Shown here piece after piece: positions 1 through 8,035 of a DNA stretch of 28,990 nt. Position 1 is the stretch's first letter; each line of letters begins with the position of its first letter. A program made the translations under genes and the position numbers. The notes beneath the pieces are model-generated. The model was not told where the DNA came from. It did not search any database and saw only the letters and a program-made list of their open reading frames with translations. This stretch comes from JAAZGD01 sp964489555 (lineage in GTDB: Bacteria; Bacillota; Clostridia; Peptostreptococcales; Anaerovoracaceae). The stretch is taken from contig CAZAZF010000021.1 in assembly GCA_964489555.1 (NCBI GenBank), positions 1-28,990 on the forward strand, given 5' to 3'.

Positions 1-51
1 CGCTGATGATACTTGGTGGGAAGCTGCCTGGGAAAGTAGGTCGTCGCCGGT
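1..51 (+). rRNA. rrf: 5S ribosomal RNA, 3' end only
   Basis: The first 51 bases match the 3' third of a clostridial 5S rRNA. They include the conserved run ACTTGGTGGGAAGCTGCCTG followed by GGGAAAGTAGGTCGTCGCC, which forms the last helices of the molecule. The 5' part lies outside the window, so this is the tail of an rRNA operon. A Rho-independent terminator follows at once. The exact mature 3' end is uncertain by a few bases. Confidence 0.9.
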
Positions 52-55
52 TTTT

Positions 56-89
56 AAAAGGCACTCCCGCATAGGGTGTGTCTTTTTTT
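56..89 (+). terminator. rRNA operon terminator
   Basis: A stem AAAAGGCACTCCC (56-68) pairs with GGGTGTGTCTTTT (74-86), with one U-U mismatch and one G-U pair. The loop is GCATA and seven T residues follow. It sits directly behind the 5S rRNA and separates the rRNA operon from the tmk operon. Confidence 0.85.
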
Positions 90-113
90 AACGAATTCCC
101 ATAAGGGCGGTCC

Positions 114-143
114 TTGATGAAAAGCGGCCTTTTATGATATAAT
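114..143 (+). promoter_or_regulatory. Promoter of the tmk operon
   Basis: A -35 box TTGATG (114-119) and a perfect -10 box TATAAT (138-143) are spaced by 18 bases. They lie downstream of the rRNA terminator and about 43 bases before the first start codon, so transcription of the operon from 186 to 8008 probably begins near 150. Confidence 0.65.
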
Positions 144-185
144 TGTATGTTAAGAAGTAGGATTTGAAATAAGGAGGAGAAAGCC

Positions 186-293
186 ATGATGATTTTAAAA
201 ATCCTTTTTGTGGCCGTGCTATGCATTCCTCTGGTATACCTTTCCATTCTGCTTCTCACCAAACTGATGGATCAGGTCATCGGCAGGAAATAG
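186..293 (+). CDS. 35-residue single-pass membrane peptide
   Basis: A short open frame begins with ATGATG and follows a strong ribosome site (AAGGAGGAG, 172-180). The product is one hydrophobic helix (about residues 3-25, rich in Ile, Leu and Val) followed by a short basic tail ending in GRK. It is the first gene after the operon promoter and ends 11 bases before tmk, so it is translated from the same message. I recognise no family. The ribosome site, the membrane-helix composition and the position support a real gene; its function is unknown. Too few residues exist to rule out a leader peptide that only couples translation to tmk. Confidence 0.65.
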   Translation: MMILKILFVAVLCIPLVYLSILLLTKLMDQVIGRK

Positions 294-304
294 GGGCAAA
301 AAAC

Positions 305-937
305 ATGATAAAAGATACAAGAGGATTGTTTATTACCATGGAGGGTCCGGATGGTTCCGGGAAATCCACCCAGATGGCCTTGTTTTGTCAATATATTCGG
401 CATCAGGGAATGGATTTTTTACAAACGAGAGAACCGGGTGGAACCGCCATCGGGGAAAGAATAAGAAATCTCGTTTTGGATAAATCCCATCCGGAAATGG
501 ATGACCTAACAGAAGCCATGCTGTATGCGGCGGCTCGGGCACAACATGTGGCGGAAGTAATCCGCCCCGCATTGAAAGCAGGACGGTTGGTGGTATGTGA
601 TCGGTTTGTGGATTCCAGCTTGGTGTACCAAGGCCATGCTCGAGGCTTGGGGCAACCGGTGACGGTTATGAACCGCCTAGCGGTGGGGGATTGTGTCCCC
701 GATGTCACTTTTTTGATTTTGGTGGAACCGAAAATCGGGATGAACCGGATCCGGCATAAGGACCGGGACCGGCTGGAACAACTGGATGAAGCTTTTCACC
801 AAAAGGTGTATGAAGGGTATCTTGCTCTTTGGGAAAAAGAACCGAATCGGATTGTTCTTATACAGGGAGATCGGGATCAGGGGTCCGTGTTCCGAGAAAT
901 ACAAAGTCATTTGGACCCATTGTTGACTAAGAGGTAA
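305..937 (+). CDS. tmk: Thymidylate kinase
   Basis: The product (210 aa) phosphorylates dTMP to dTDP in dTTP synthesis, in the cytoplasm. The P-loop GPDGSGKST is at residues 14-22, the EPGGT motif of the family follows at about residue 45, and the DRF/DSSLVYQG dTMP-binding segment lies near residues 98-110. A LID-like segment RIRHKDRDRLE is present in the C-terminal half. Length is typical. An upstream ATG at 221 is in frame, but it lies inside the small peptide gene and would add residues the family lacks. The ATG at 305 has AGGGG at the right distance and gives the usual N-terminus. holB follows six bases after the stop, as in many Firmicutes. Confident. Confidence 0.96.
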   Translation: MIKDTRGLFITMEGPDGSGKSTQMALFCQYIRHQGMDFLQTREPGGTAIGERIRNLVLDKSHPEMDDLTEAMLYAAARAQHVAEVIRPALKAGRLVVCDRFVDSSLVYQGHARGLGQPVTVMNRLAVGDCVPDVTFLILVEPKIGMNRIRHKDRDRLEQLDEAFHQKVYEGYLALWEKEPNRIVLIQGDRDQGSVFREIQSHLDPLLTKR

Positions 938-943
938 CAAGGT

Positions 944-1762
944 ATGTTGTTAGCAGATATGCCGGATCGAGGGAAAAGGCTAAAGACTCTTTCTGGCCAG
1001 TGGTCGGAAGGAAGAGTGGCCCATGCTTATATGGTGGAATCTCCGCGATACGGGGAAAATAGAGAATTGGCTAAAGCGTTGGCCAAGGCGGTGTTATGTC
1101 CCATAAAGCCGGGTTATGGATGCGGGGAATGCATTCTTTGCAAAAAGATTGATCATGAAAACCATGAAGATCTTTGTTTTGTTCAACCAGAAGGCTCTTT
1201 TCTTCAAGATCGGGAAGTGTTGCCGTTGCTGGTTGCTTTGAAGACAAAACCGGTAGGGCAACGAAATGTGGGGTTTATTATGGACGGAGATCGAATGACT
1301 CCTACGGCACAGAATAGACTGTTGAAAACACTGGAAGAGCCCAGCCCGGGAGCGGTGATTTTTCTCTTTTGTGAAACTGCAGATTCCCTGGTGGCTACCA
1401 TCCGCTCCCGTTGCCGGAAAATATCGGTGGAGTGGGATGGAGCCCGTAAAGGGGAAGAAGAAGCCATGGCTCTCCAATTGATGCAGGGCATGCAAAGAGG
1501 CAACACATACCGACAAAATAGAGAAATCCTGTCGGCGATTTTGGAGGACAAGGAGCATGGACGGAAAAGAGCACTCCTGTTGCTGGATTTTCTAGAAGAA
1601 GAATATGGAAAGCAGCTTGCGGGATATAGCGAGAAGGGAACTCCTCCATTGGGAGCGATCGCTACTGCCATAAGGCATATAGAAGAAACCAGAAGGGCCA
1701 TACTTGGAAATATCGGCTATGGTTATGCCTTAAAAAATTTACTTTTGGAAATGGGAGGATAA
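944..1762 (+). CDS. holB: DNA polymerase III delta' subunit
   Basis: This 272-residue protein is the delta' component of the clamp loader, which loads the sliding clamp on DNA. Visible are the HAYM start of the AAA+ domain, zinc-type cysteines (CGECILC and an upstream Cys, about residues 52-66), the sensor region around LLKTLEEPSPGAVIFLF and the RSRC arginine-finger motif near residues 154-157. The Walker A region is degenerate (no GK[ST]), which is tolerated because delta' need not hydrolyse ATP. It is shorter than the usual 300-330 residues, mainly at the C-terminus. It sits between tmk and ricT, the standard Firmicutes order, but the yaaQ and yaaR genes found there in Bacillus are missing. 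Confidence 0.9.
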   Translation: MLLADMPDRGKRLKTLSGQWSEGRVAHAYMVESPRYGENRELAKALAKAVLCPIKPGYGCGECILCKKIDHENHEDLCFVQPEGSFLQDREVLPLLVALKTKPVGQRNVGFIMDGDRMTPTAQNRLLKTLEEPSPGAVIFLFCETADSLVATIRSRCRKISVEWDGARKGEEEAMALQLMQGMQRGNTYRQNREILSAILEDKEHGRKRALLLLDFLEEEYGKQLAGYSEKGTPPLGAIATAIRHIEETRRAILGNIGYGYALKNLLLEMGG

Positions 1763-1765
1763 TCA

Positions 1766-2689
1766 ATGATAAAAGTAGTAGGCGTTAAATTCAAGGATGC
1801 CGGCAAAGTATATTATTTTGACCCCAACGGGTTTTCTGTAGAACATGGCGCCCATGTGATTGTGGAAACGGCTCGAGGCTTGGAATACGGTACGGTGGTA
1901 AAGGGAGTGATTGAGGTGGAAGAAGCTGAAATCGTACCCCCGTTAAAACCGGTGGTTCGTGTTGCCACAAAGGAAGATGAAAGCAGGCATCAGCAAAATG
2001 CGGAGAAAAAAGAAAAAACCTTACGTCAGTGCCAGGAGAAGATTGATAAACACGGACTGGACATGAAACTAATTGATGTGGAGTACACCTTTGACCACGG
2101 CAAGGTCATCTTCTATTTTACTTCCGATGGACGGGTGGATTTTCGAGATTTGGTGAAAGATTTGGCTGCTGTTTTTAAAATGAGAATTGAGTTAAGGCAA
2201 ATCGGAGTTCGGGACGAGGCGAAAATGCTAGGAGGCATTGGAACCTGTGGCAAAGGTCTCTGCTGTCACACCTGGCTTTCAGAGTTCGAGCCCGTATCCA
2301 TCAAGATGGCAAAAGTGCAAAACTTATCTTTGAATCCCGCCAAGATTTCCGGAATTTGCGGCAGGCTAATGTGCTGCCTGAAATACGAAAATGACACGTA
2401 TTTGAAACTTCGAAAGGGTATGCCGGAGCCGGGAGAACGGGTGAAGACCAAAGAAGGTATAGCTCAGATAGTGGATGTGAATATTTTTGAGGAACGGGTA
2501 AAGGCCAGGCTGCTTTTGAATGAAAAGGATGACCGGGGAGAAGAAAAACTATCCTCGGACATTCATGTGTATGGGAAAGAGGAGATTCAACGGCTGTCCA
2601 AACCGGGCAAAAAAGGAAAACCCAAGGATTTATTAGAAGAAATACCAGCGGAATTGGTTCCTGAGTTGAAAGATTTGTTGAAGGATTAA
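1766..2689 (+). CDS. ricT: PSP1-domain protein RicT (YaaT)
   Basis: The 307-residue product belongs to the PSP1/YaaT family. In Bacillus this protein is part of the RicA-RicF-RicT (Y) complex, which binds iron-sulfur clusters, helps RNase Y mature operon transcripts, and affects sporulation and biofilm formation. The diagnostic cysteines are all present: C161, C166, C167 in GTCGKGLCC and C198, C203, C204 in the conserved ISGICGRLMCCLKYE segment. The ATG at 1766 follows GGGAGG with a seven-base gap and lies four bases after holB. The C-terminus is lysine-rich. Whether RicA and RicF exist in this genome cannot be seen here. Confidence 0.92.
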   Translation: MIKVVGVKFKDAGKVYYFDPNGFSVEHGAHVIVETARGLEYGTVVKGVIEVEEAEIVPPLKPVVRVATKEDESRHQQNAEKKEKTLRQCQEKIDKHGLDMKLIDVEYTFDHGKVIFYFTSDGRVDFRDLVKDLAAVFKMRIELRQIGVRDEAKMLGGIGTCGKGLCCHTWLSEFEPVSIKMAKVQNLSLNPAKISGICGRLMCCLKYENDTYLKLRKGMPEPGERVKTKEGIAQIVDVNIFEERVKARLLLNEKDDRGEEKLSSDIHVYGKEEIQRLSKPGKKGKPKDLLEEIPAELVPELKDLLKD

Positions 2690-2694
2690 GAAGT

Positions 2695-3513
2695 ATGGAA
2701 GTAAAAGAAGGCGAACGGATTGATGAGACTGGTTTTGGAACCTTGCGAATCATTCAACATCCGGAAGAATTCTGTTACGGAGTTGATGCGGTGATTCTGG
2801 CAGATTTCGCGGCGGAAATTGGGCGGGCGGCCGGACGGAAAACAGGCAGAGAGATAAAAACCATTATGGACTTGGGTACCGGGTCCGGAATTGTTCCTCT
2901 CATTTTGAGTCACAAGACTAAGGTTTCCAGATTGTATGGCATTGAATTTCAGGAAAAATCTTGGGACAGGGCAACAAGAACAGTGCACCTCAATGAAATG
3001 AGCCACAGAATTGAAATCCTTCAGGGAGATGTAACGGAGTTTTTTCAGCGGGATTCGCGATGCTGGGAGAACACTATGGATATGGTGGTTGCTAACCCGC
3101 CTTATGTGCCCAAGGGAGCCGGAATTCCGGTACAAAGCAAAGCAAGGCATTTGGCCCGTCATGAAACAGCAGCAACTCTTTCTGATTTTGTGAAAACAGC
3201 TTACCAGCTTCTGAAACCCAAGGGCCATCTAGTGATGGTTCATCGACCAGCCAGGCTACCGGATTTGATTTGGGAAATGAGAACACATGGAATCGAACCA
3301 AAAACCCTTCGGTTCGTCCATCCGTTTTTAGACCAGGCACCCAATATCCTTTTGATTCACGGAATCAAGGGAGGAGGAAAAGAATTGAAGCTGCTTCCGC
3401 CTTTGCCGGTGTATGAGTCAAAAGGTGTGTATTCCTCCCAGATTCGAGAGATTTATGAAGGGAAAAAAGAGGTTGAATTATCATGTACCGTGAGTGATAA
3501 TGAAAGAGAGTAG
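2695..3513 (+). CDS. trmN6: tRNA1(Val) adenine-37 N6-methyltransferase family
   Basis: The product (272 aa) is a class I SAM-dependent methyltransferase of the TrmN6/YabB family, which methylates A37 of tRNA-Val in Escherichia coli. SAM-binding motif I reads DLGTGSGIVPL at about residues 60-70. The catalytic NPPY motif is at residues 134-137, as in adenine-N6 enzymes. The N-terminal IDETGFGTLRIIQHPEEFCYGVDAV is typical of the family. The gene follows ricT by five bases, matching Bacillus where yabB lies near yaaT, but the usual next gene rsmI is absent. The exact tRNA substrate is inferred from the family. Confidence 0.87.
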   Translation: MEVKEGERIDETGFGTLRIIQHPEEFCYGVDAVILADFAAEIGRAAGRKTGREIKTIMDLGTGSGIVPLILSHKTKVSRLYGIEFQEKSWDRATRTVHLNEMSHRIEILQGDVTEFFQRDSRCWENTMDMVVANPPYVPKGAGIPVQSKARHLARHETAATLSDFVKTAYQLLKPKGHLVMVHRPARLPDLIWEMRTHGIEPKTLRFVHPFLDQAPNILLIHGIKGGGKELKLLPPLPVYESKGVYSSQIREIYEGKKEVELSCTVSDNERE

Positions 3514-3542
3514 CCGTTATTACTTCGGATGGAGGTATGCTT

Positions 3543-3869
3543 ATGTCATTTGAAATCACCCTCACATTGAAGGATATCCTTTGGTTTTTCATTGGATTGG
3601 GGGCCATTGTCCTTCTGATTTATTTAATTGTATTGTTTAAAAACCTGCTACAAACGGTAAAAAAGACCAACCTCATTTTGGACGATGCCAATGTGGTGAC
3701 AAAAATCACTGCCAGCCGTGCCACTGAAGTAAACGAGGCGGTTTCAGATCTTTCCGGCGCTTTGGGTTCTGTGGCTAATAGTTTTAAAGGCAATCAAAGC
3801 ACCATGGCTGCTTTTTCAAATTTGGTGAATGCCTTAGCTTCTCTCAAAGGCCTTTTAAAAAATAAGTAA
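3543..3869 (+). CDS. Small membrane-anchored protein, DUF948-like
   Basis: The product has 108 residues. One transmembrane helix (about residues 9-30) is followed by an amphipathic region that resembles the helical tail of DUF948-type proteins. An ATG at 3537 is in frame, but it is one base from the GGAGG at 3531-3535; the ATG at 3543 has a proper seven-base gap and is preferred. It lies between the methyltransferase gene and murA with short gaps, so it is in the same operon. The family call is tentative. A role at the cell envelope is only suggested by the membrane anchor and the murA neighbour. Confidence 0.7.
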   Translation: MSFEITLTLKDILWFFIGLGAIVLLIYLIVLFKNLLQTVKKTNLILDDANVVTKITASRATEVNEAVSDLSGALGSVANSFKGNQSTMAAFSNLVNALASLKGLLKNK

Positions 3870-3890
3870 GAATAAAGAGGTAAAAATCCA

Positions 3891-5159
3891 TTGGCAAAGT
3901 ATATCATTCAAGGTAGTGGGCCCTTAGTAGGAGAAGTGGAGATCAGCGGTTCAAAAAATGCGGTGTTACCCATCATGGCCGCCGCTATTTTGGGCGAAGA
4001 GACCTGTGAAATTCTTGAGGTGCCTTATCTTAAAGATGTGGAGGTAATGTGTCAACTTCTTCGCAGTATAGGGATTGGTGTAACAGAGGACTATCCCAAT
4101 CATCGTGTGGTTATCCAGCCGGCAACTCAACTAAAAAGTGAAGCCCCCATCGATTTGGTTAATAAGATGAGGGCCTCCGTTTTGATTATGGGTCCTTTGC
4201 TTGCAAAAACAGGGCGAGCGAAAATGCCTTTGCCGGGAGGTTGTGCCATTGGGGAAAGGCCTATCAATCTTCACCTAAAAGGATTTGAAGCGTTGGGCGG
4301 AGATGTGGTAAAGGGATTTAATTTTGTGGAGGCCAGTGCTGGTAAACTAATAGGGACTACCATATATTTGGATTTCCCCAGTGTAGGGGCCACGGAAAAC
4401 ATTATGATGGCCGCCGTTTTGGCGGAAGGCACCACCATCATTGAAAATGTTGCAGAAGAACCGGAAATTGTTGATTTGGCCAACTTTTTAAACAAAATGG
4501 GGGCTCGAATCAAAGGGGCGGGAACGGACACCCTTAAGATTGAAGGGGTTGAACATTTGAAAGGGGCCGTACATCAAGTCATCCCGGATCGTATTGAAAC
4601 GGGTACATTTATGGTGGCCGCTGCTATCACGCGAGGGAATATTACCATCAAAAATGCCCTTCCTAGCCATGTGAAGCCACTGATTGCCAAATTGAAAGAA
4701 TGCGGTGCGGAAGTGGAAGTTGCAGAGGATGAAGAAACCATCGTGGTGCGGGCTGATGTTCTTCCTTTGATACCGGCTGATTTGAAAACACTACCTTACC
4801 CCGGCTTCCCTACCGACATGCAACCTCAGTTCATGGCCCTTTTGACTACCATTAAAGGTGCCTCTGCGGTGGTGGAAACGGTTTTTGAAAACCGATTTAT
4901 GCATGTTCGGGAGATGAACCGTATGGGTGCGGATATTCAGACCGAAGGAAAATCTGCTACTATCAACGGAGGTAGAGCGCTTTTGGGGACTACGGTGATG
5001 GCTACGGACTTAAGGGCGGGTGCCGCCTTGGTTTTGGAAGCCTTGGTAGCGGAAGGGACCACCACCATTGCCGAAATCCATCACATTGAAAGAGGATATT
5101 CCAATTTAACAGAGAAGTTGAGAGATTTGGGCGCGGTGATTAAGAGAGTAGATGACTGA
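3891..5159 (+). CDS. murA: UDP-GlcNAc 1-carboxyvinyltransferase
   Basis: MurA (422 aa) transfers enolpyruvate from PEP to UDP-GlcNAc, the first committed step of peptidoglycan synthesis. The N-terminal SGSKNA substrate-binding motif is at about residues 19-24 and the catalytic cysteine is C118 in PGGCAIGERP, the form inhibited by fosfomycin. The late FPTDMQPQF motif and the RGYxxLxEKL C-terminal motif are also present. The start is TTG at 3891, supported by AAGAGG ten bases upstream and by the MAKYIIQGSG N-terminus. Many Firmicutes carry two murA copies; this one sits in a housekeeping operon rather than next to the ATP synthase genes. Confident. Confidence 0.96.
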   Translation: MAKYIIQGSGPLVGEVEISGSKNAVLPIMAAAILGEETCEILEVPYLKDVEVMCQLLRSIGIGVTEDYPNHRVVIQPATQLKSEAPIDLVNKMRASVLIMGPLLAKTGRAKMPLPGGCAIGERPINLHLKGFEALGGDVVKGFNFVEASAGKLIGTTIYLDFPSVGATENIMMAAVLAEGTTIIENVAEEPEIVDLANFLNKMGARIKGAGTDTLKIEGVEHLKGAVHQVIPDRIETGTFMVAAAITRGNITIKNALPSHVKPLIAKLKECGAEVEVAEDEETIVVRADVLPLIPADLKTLPYPGFPTDMQPQFMALLTTIKGASAVVETVFENRFMHVREMNRMGADIQTEGKSATINGGRALLGTTVMATDLRAGAALVLEALVAEGTTTIAEIHHIERGYSNLTEKLRDLGAVIKRVDD

Positions 5160-5181
5160 CCGGAAAGTTGGGAGGATGGAA

Positions 5182-7128
5182 ATGGTGGATCAACAGTTTT
5201 TGAGATTGCTTTCAAAGGACTACCCCAATCGTAAGAAAGCGTTGGCGGAGATTATCAATTTGCGGGCCATCTTGGCGCTTCCCAAAGGAACGGAATATTT
5301 TCTTTCCGATTTACATGGAGAGCATGAGGCATTTATTCATATGATTAAAAGTGCTTCCGGTGTTATCCGATCAAAAATCGAAGAGGTCTTTAACGAAGAA
5401 TTGACGAAGGAAGAACGAGATCATTTGGCAGCCTTGGTATATAATGCGGAAGCAGAAATCAAACGGGTGCAGAAAACAGATGTGAATTATGAATTGTGGT
5501 GTAAACACAATATTTTTCATTTGGTTCAGATTTTGAAGTCCGTGTCTACCAAGTATACCCGTTCCAAGGTGCGAAAAAGAATGCCAAAGGACATGGACTA
5601 TATTATGGATGAGTTGCTTCATGCAGAGGATGAAGCAAACAAGGCTCATTATTATGGAGAAATTATCAACACCCTCATTGAAACAGGAACCGCTACCGAT
5701 TTTATTATAGGCATGACCAATACCATCAGCCGTTTGGCGGTGGATCAGTTGCATATTATTGGAGATATTTATGATCGGGGTTCTCATCCGGACGGCATCA
5801 TGGATTTTCTGATGGAGTTTCACGATGTTGATTTTCAGTGGGGCAACCATGATATCGTTTGGATGGGCGCAGCTACAGGAAACTGGGCTTGCATTACCAA
5901 TGTAATTCGAATGAACATCAGTTATAACAACTTTGATATGCTGGAAATCGGCTATGGGATCAATTTGAGGCCCTTGGCGGTTTTTGCTCAAGAAGTGTAC
6001 CGGGAAGATTCCTGTGATTCTTTCAGGCCTCATGTATTAGAGCGGAATAAATACGACCCTGTATCGGAAGACTTGGCGGCGAAAATGCACAAAGCCATTG
6101 CCATTTGTCAATTTAAGGTGGAAGGTCAACGAATCATGGCCCATCCGGAGTATGGGATGGAAGGAAGGCTTTTGCTGGATAAAATGGATTTAAAAAAGGG
6201 AACGGTGATGGTGCGAGGGACAGAGTATACCTTGAAAGACACCTATTTCCCCACCATAGACCCCAGCGATCCTTACCGGTTGACACCCGAAGAAGCTTTG
6301 CTGCTCAATACATTAGAGGCCTCATTTTTACGAAGTGAAAAACTGCATAAACACATCCGTTTTTTATTCAGCCATGGGGGAATGTATAAAATTGCCAATG
6401 GGAATCTATTGTATCATGGTTGCATTCCCATGACAGAAGATGGGGAATTTGAAGATTGCACCATTAACGGGGTGACCACTCGAGGGAAAGCCTATTTGGA
6501 TTATCTTGATGACCAAGTTCGAAAGGCCTATTTTACTCCCAAGGCATCAGAAGAAATCGGCCGCTCTGGCGATTTGATGTGGTATTTGTGGCTGGGAAAA
6601 AAGTCTCCCCTTTTTGGGAAAGATCAAATGACCACATTCGAACGGTGTTTTATTGCGGACAAAACAGTGCATAAAGAACATTCCGTCCCTTATTATAGCC
6701 TGATTGACCGAAGAGACATTTGCGAGAATATTTTGCGGGAGTTCGGTTTGAATTCAGAACAATCTCATATATTGAATGGTCATGTGCCGGTGAAAGTGAA
6801 AGATGGGGCGACTCCCGTGAGAGGGCAGGGGCTCTTGTTCATCATTGACGGCGGCATGTCCAAGGCCTATCAAAAGGATACGGGAATAGCCGGTTATACC
6901 TTTATTTTCAATTCCAGATTTATGGCGCTGGCAGAGCACAAACCGTATTCCCCTTTGCAGCCGGACGGGACCCAGATTTTCCATGCGCCCACCCTGAGAA
7001 CCGTAGAAATGCTTCATAAACGAATGGCGGTTCGAGATACGGATATTGGAAAGGAGCTTCTGCTTCAAATTGAAGATCTGCAAGCTTTGATTGAGGCATA
7101 CCAAAAGGGAACATTAAAAGAAAGATAG
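5182..7128 (+). CDS. fbp: Fructose-1,6-bisphosphatase, class III
   Basis: This is the Firmicutes-type FBPase (648 aa from this start), which hydrolyses fructose-1,6-bisphosphate to fructose-6-phosphate in gluconeogenesis. It has a metallophosphatase core: SDLHGEHEAF (residues 42-51), GDIYDRGSHPDG, WGNHDIVWMG and the late NGHVPVKVKDG, supplying the Asp, His and Asn metal ligands. Three in-frame ATGs exist: 5152 overlaps murA, 5176 is directly against GGAGG (5171-5175), and 5182 has a six-base gap. I chose 5182. The gene is translationally close to murA and belongs to the same operon. Length matches the Bacillus protein (about 670). Confidence 0.95.
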   Translation: MVDQQFLRLLSKDYPNRKKALAEIINLRAILALPKGTEYFLSDLHGEHEAFIHMIKSASGVIRSKIEEVFNEELTKEERDHLAALVYNAEAEIKRVQKTDVNYELWCKHNIFHLVQILKSVSTKYTRSKVRKRMPKDMDYIMDELLHAEDEANKAHYYGEIINTLIETGTATDFIIGMTNTISRLAVDQLHIIGDIYDRGSHPDGIMDFLMEFHDVDFQWGNHDIVWMGAATGNWACITNVIRMNISYNNFDMLEIGYGINLRPLAVFAQEVYREDSCDSFRPHVLERNKYDPVSEDLAAKMHKAIAICQFKVEGQRIMAHPEYGMEGRLLLDKMDLKKGTVMVRGTEYTLKDTYFPTIDPSDPYRLTPEEALLLNTLEASFLRSEKLHKHIRFLFSHGGMYKIANGNLLYHGCIPMTEDGEFEDCTINGVTTRGKAYLDYLDDQVRKAYFTPKASEEIGRSGDLMWYLWLGKKSPLFGKDQMTTFERCFIADKTVHKEHSVPYYSLIDRRDICENILREFGLNSEQSHILNGHVPVKVKDGATPVRGQGLLFIIDGGMSKAYQKDTGIAGYTFIFNSRFMALAEHKPYSPLQPDGTQIFHAPTLRTVEMLHKRMAVRDTDIGKELLLQIEDLQALIEAYQKGTLKER

Positions 7129-7141
7129 AAAGAGGGAACCT

Positions 7142-8008
7142 ATGGCAAGTGAAAATAAATTTGCCGTGTTGATTGATGCGGACAATATATCGGAAAAGTA
7201 TATCAAATTCATTATGGACGAAATTTCCAATGAGGGAGTTGCTACCTACAAAAGAATTTATGGGGATTGGACCAAGCCTTCTTTTGGGGCGTGGAAAAAC
7301 ATTTTGTTGGATTATTCCATTACCCCCATACAACAGTACGGTTATACCCAGGGAAAGAATGCAACGGATTCTGCGATGATTATCGATGCGATGGACATCC
7401 TGTATTCGGGGAATGTGGACGGGTTCTGCCTGGTGACCAGTGATAGCGATTTTACCAGATTGGCGGCCCGCCTTCGAGAATCCGGAATGGATGTGGTGGG
7501 CATGGGGGAAAAGAAAACGCCCAAAGCTTTCATTGCTGCTTGCAACAAATTCAAGTATCTTGATATTTTGCTAGAACAAAGCCGGAAGGAAAAAGAACAA
7601 ATTCGAAGAGAAATTGAAGAGCGGGTGAAAAGTTCCAAACAAGAGAAACCCAAGAAAGAAAAGATACAGATTGCTTTGCCGGAAGGGTTTGATGAAGAAA
7701 ACAAGGAAGAACCGGAGATGACCTCTCTGGAAACCATTGCGGATTCTGTTATCAATATTATTCGAGAAAAGTCCGATGAGGACGGATGGGTATTTATTGG
7801 AGATTTGGGCGGGATGTTGTTAAAGCGCCACCCGGATTTCGATGTGAGGAACTTTGGCTTTAGTAAGCTGACTCCTTTTATACGATCGTTAGATGGTCTG
7901 GAGGTGCGGGCAGAACGCCACGGAAACTCCACCTTGCTGTATACCAGAGAAAAAGAAGTCAAAGAGGATGATGGGAAATCGACAAATTTTAAAAATAAGA
8001 AGCGGTAG
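7142..8008 (+). CDS. NYN (PIN-like) domain protein with C-terminal LOTUS domain
   Basis: The product (288 aa) starts with a NYN domain of the LabA/DUF88 type (about residues 5-142). Acidic residues of the predicted nuclease site are visible in LIDADN (D12, D14), in TDSAMIIDAMD (D76, D82) and in TSDSDF (D101, D103). A lysine- and glutamate-rich linker (about 145-190) leads to an OST-HTH/LOTUS domain (about 205-278, with the WVFIGDLGGMLLKRHPDFD segment). This pairing is known in bacteria and eukaryotes, where LOTUS domains bind RNA, so RNA cleavage or processing is inferred. It is the last gene of the tmk operon, 13 bases after fbp, with its stop codon inside the terminator stem. Substrate unknown. 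Confidence 0.88.
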   Translation: MASENKFAVLIDADNISEKYIKFIMDEISNEGVATYKRIYGDWTKPSFGAWKNILLDYSITPIQQYGYTQGKNATDSAMIIDAMDILYSGNVDGFCLVTSDSDFTRLAARLRESGMDVVGMGEKKTPKAFIAACNKFKYLDILLEQSRKEKEQIRREIEERVKSSKQEKPKKEKIQIALPEGFDEENKEEPEMTSLETIADSVINIIREKSDEDGWVFIGDLGGMLLKRHPDFDVRNFGFSKLTPFIRSLDGLEVRAERHGNSTLLYTREKEVKEDDGKSTNFKNKKR

Positions 8009-8029
8009 AGGTTTACTCCACCGCTTTTG
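8000..8029. terminator. Bidirectional terminator between convergent genes
   Basis: The stem AAGCGGTAGAG (8000-8010) pairs with CTCCACCGCTT (8016-8026) with one mismatch and a five-base loop. A short T run follows on the + strand, and on the - strand the hairpin is followed by a T-rich stretch. It lies between the end of the NYN gene, whose stop codon it contains, and the end of the convergent gene at 8036. Confidence 0.7.
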
Positions 8030-8035
8030 TATCAG

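Noticed and set aside
5371..6033. 220-codon open frame opposite fbp
   Set aside because: fbp is certain in this stretch; the antisense product is low-complexity His/Ile/Phe-rich with no recognisable domain.
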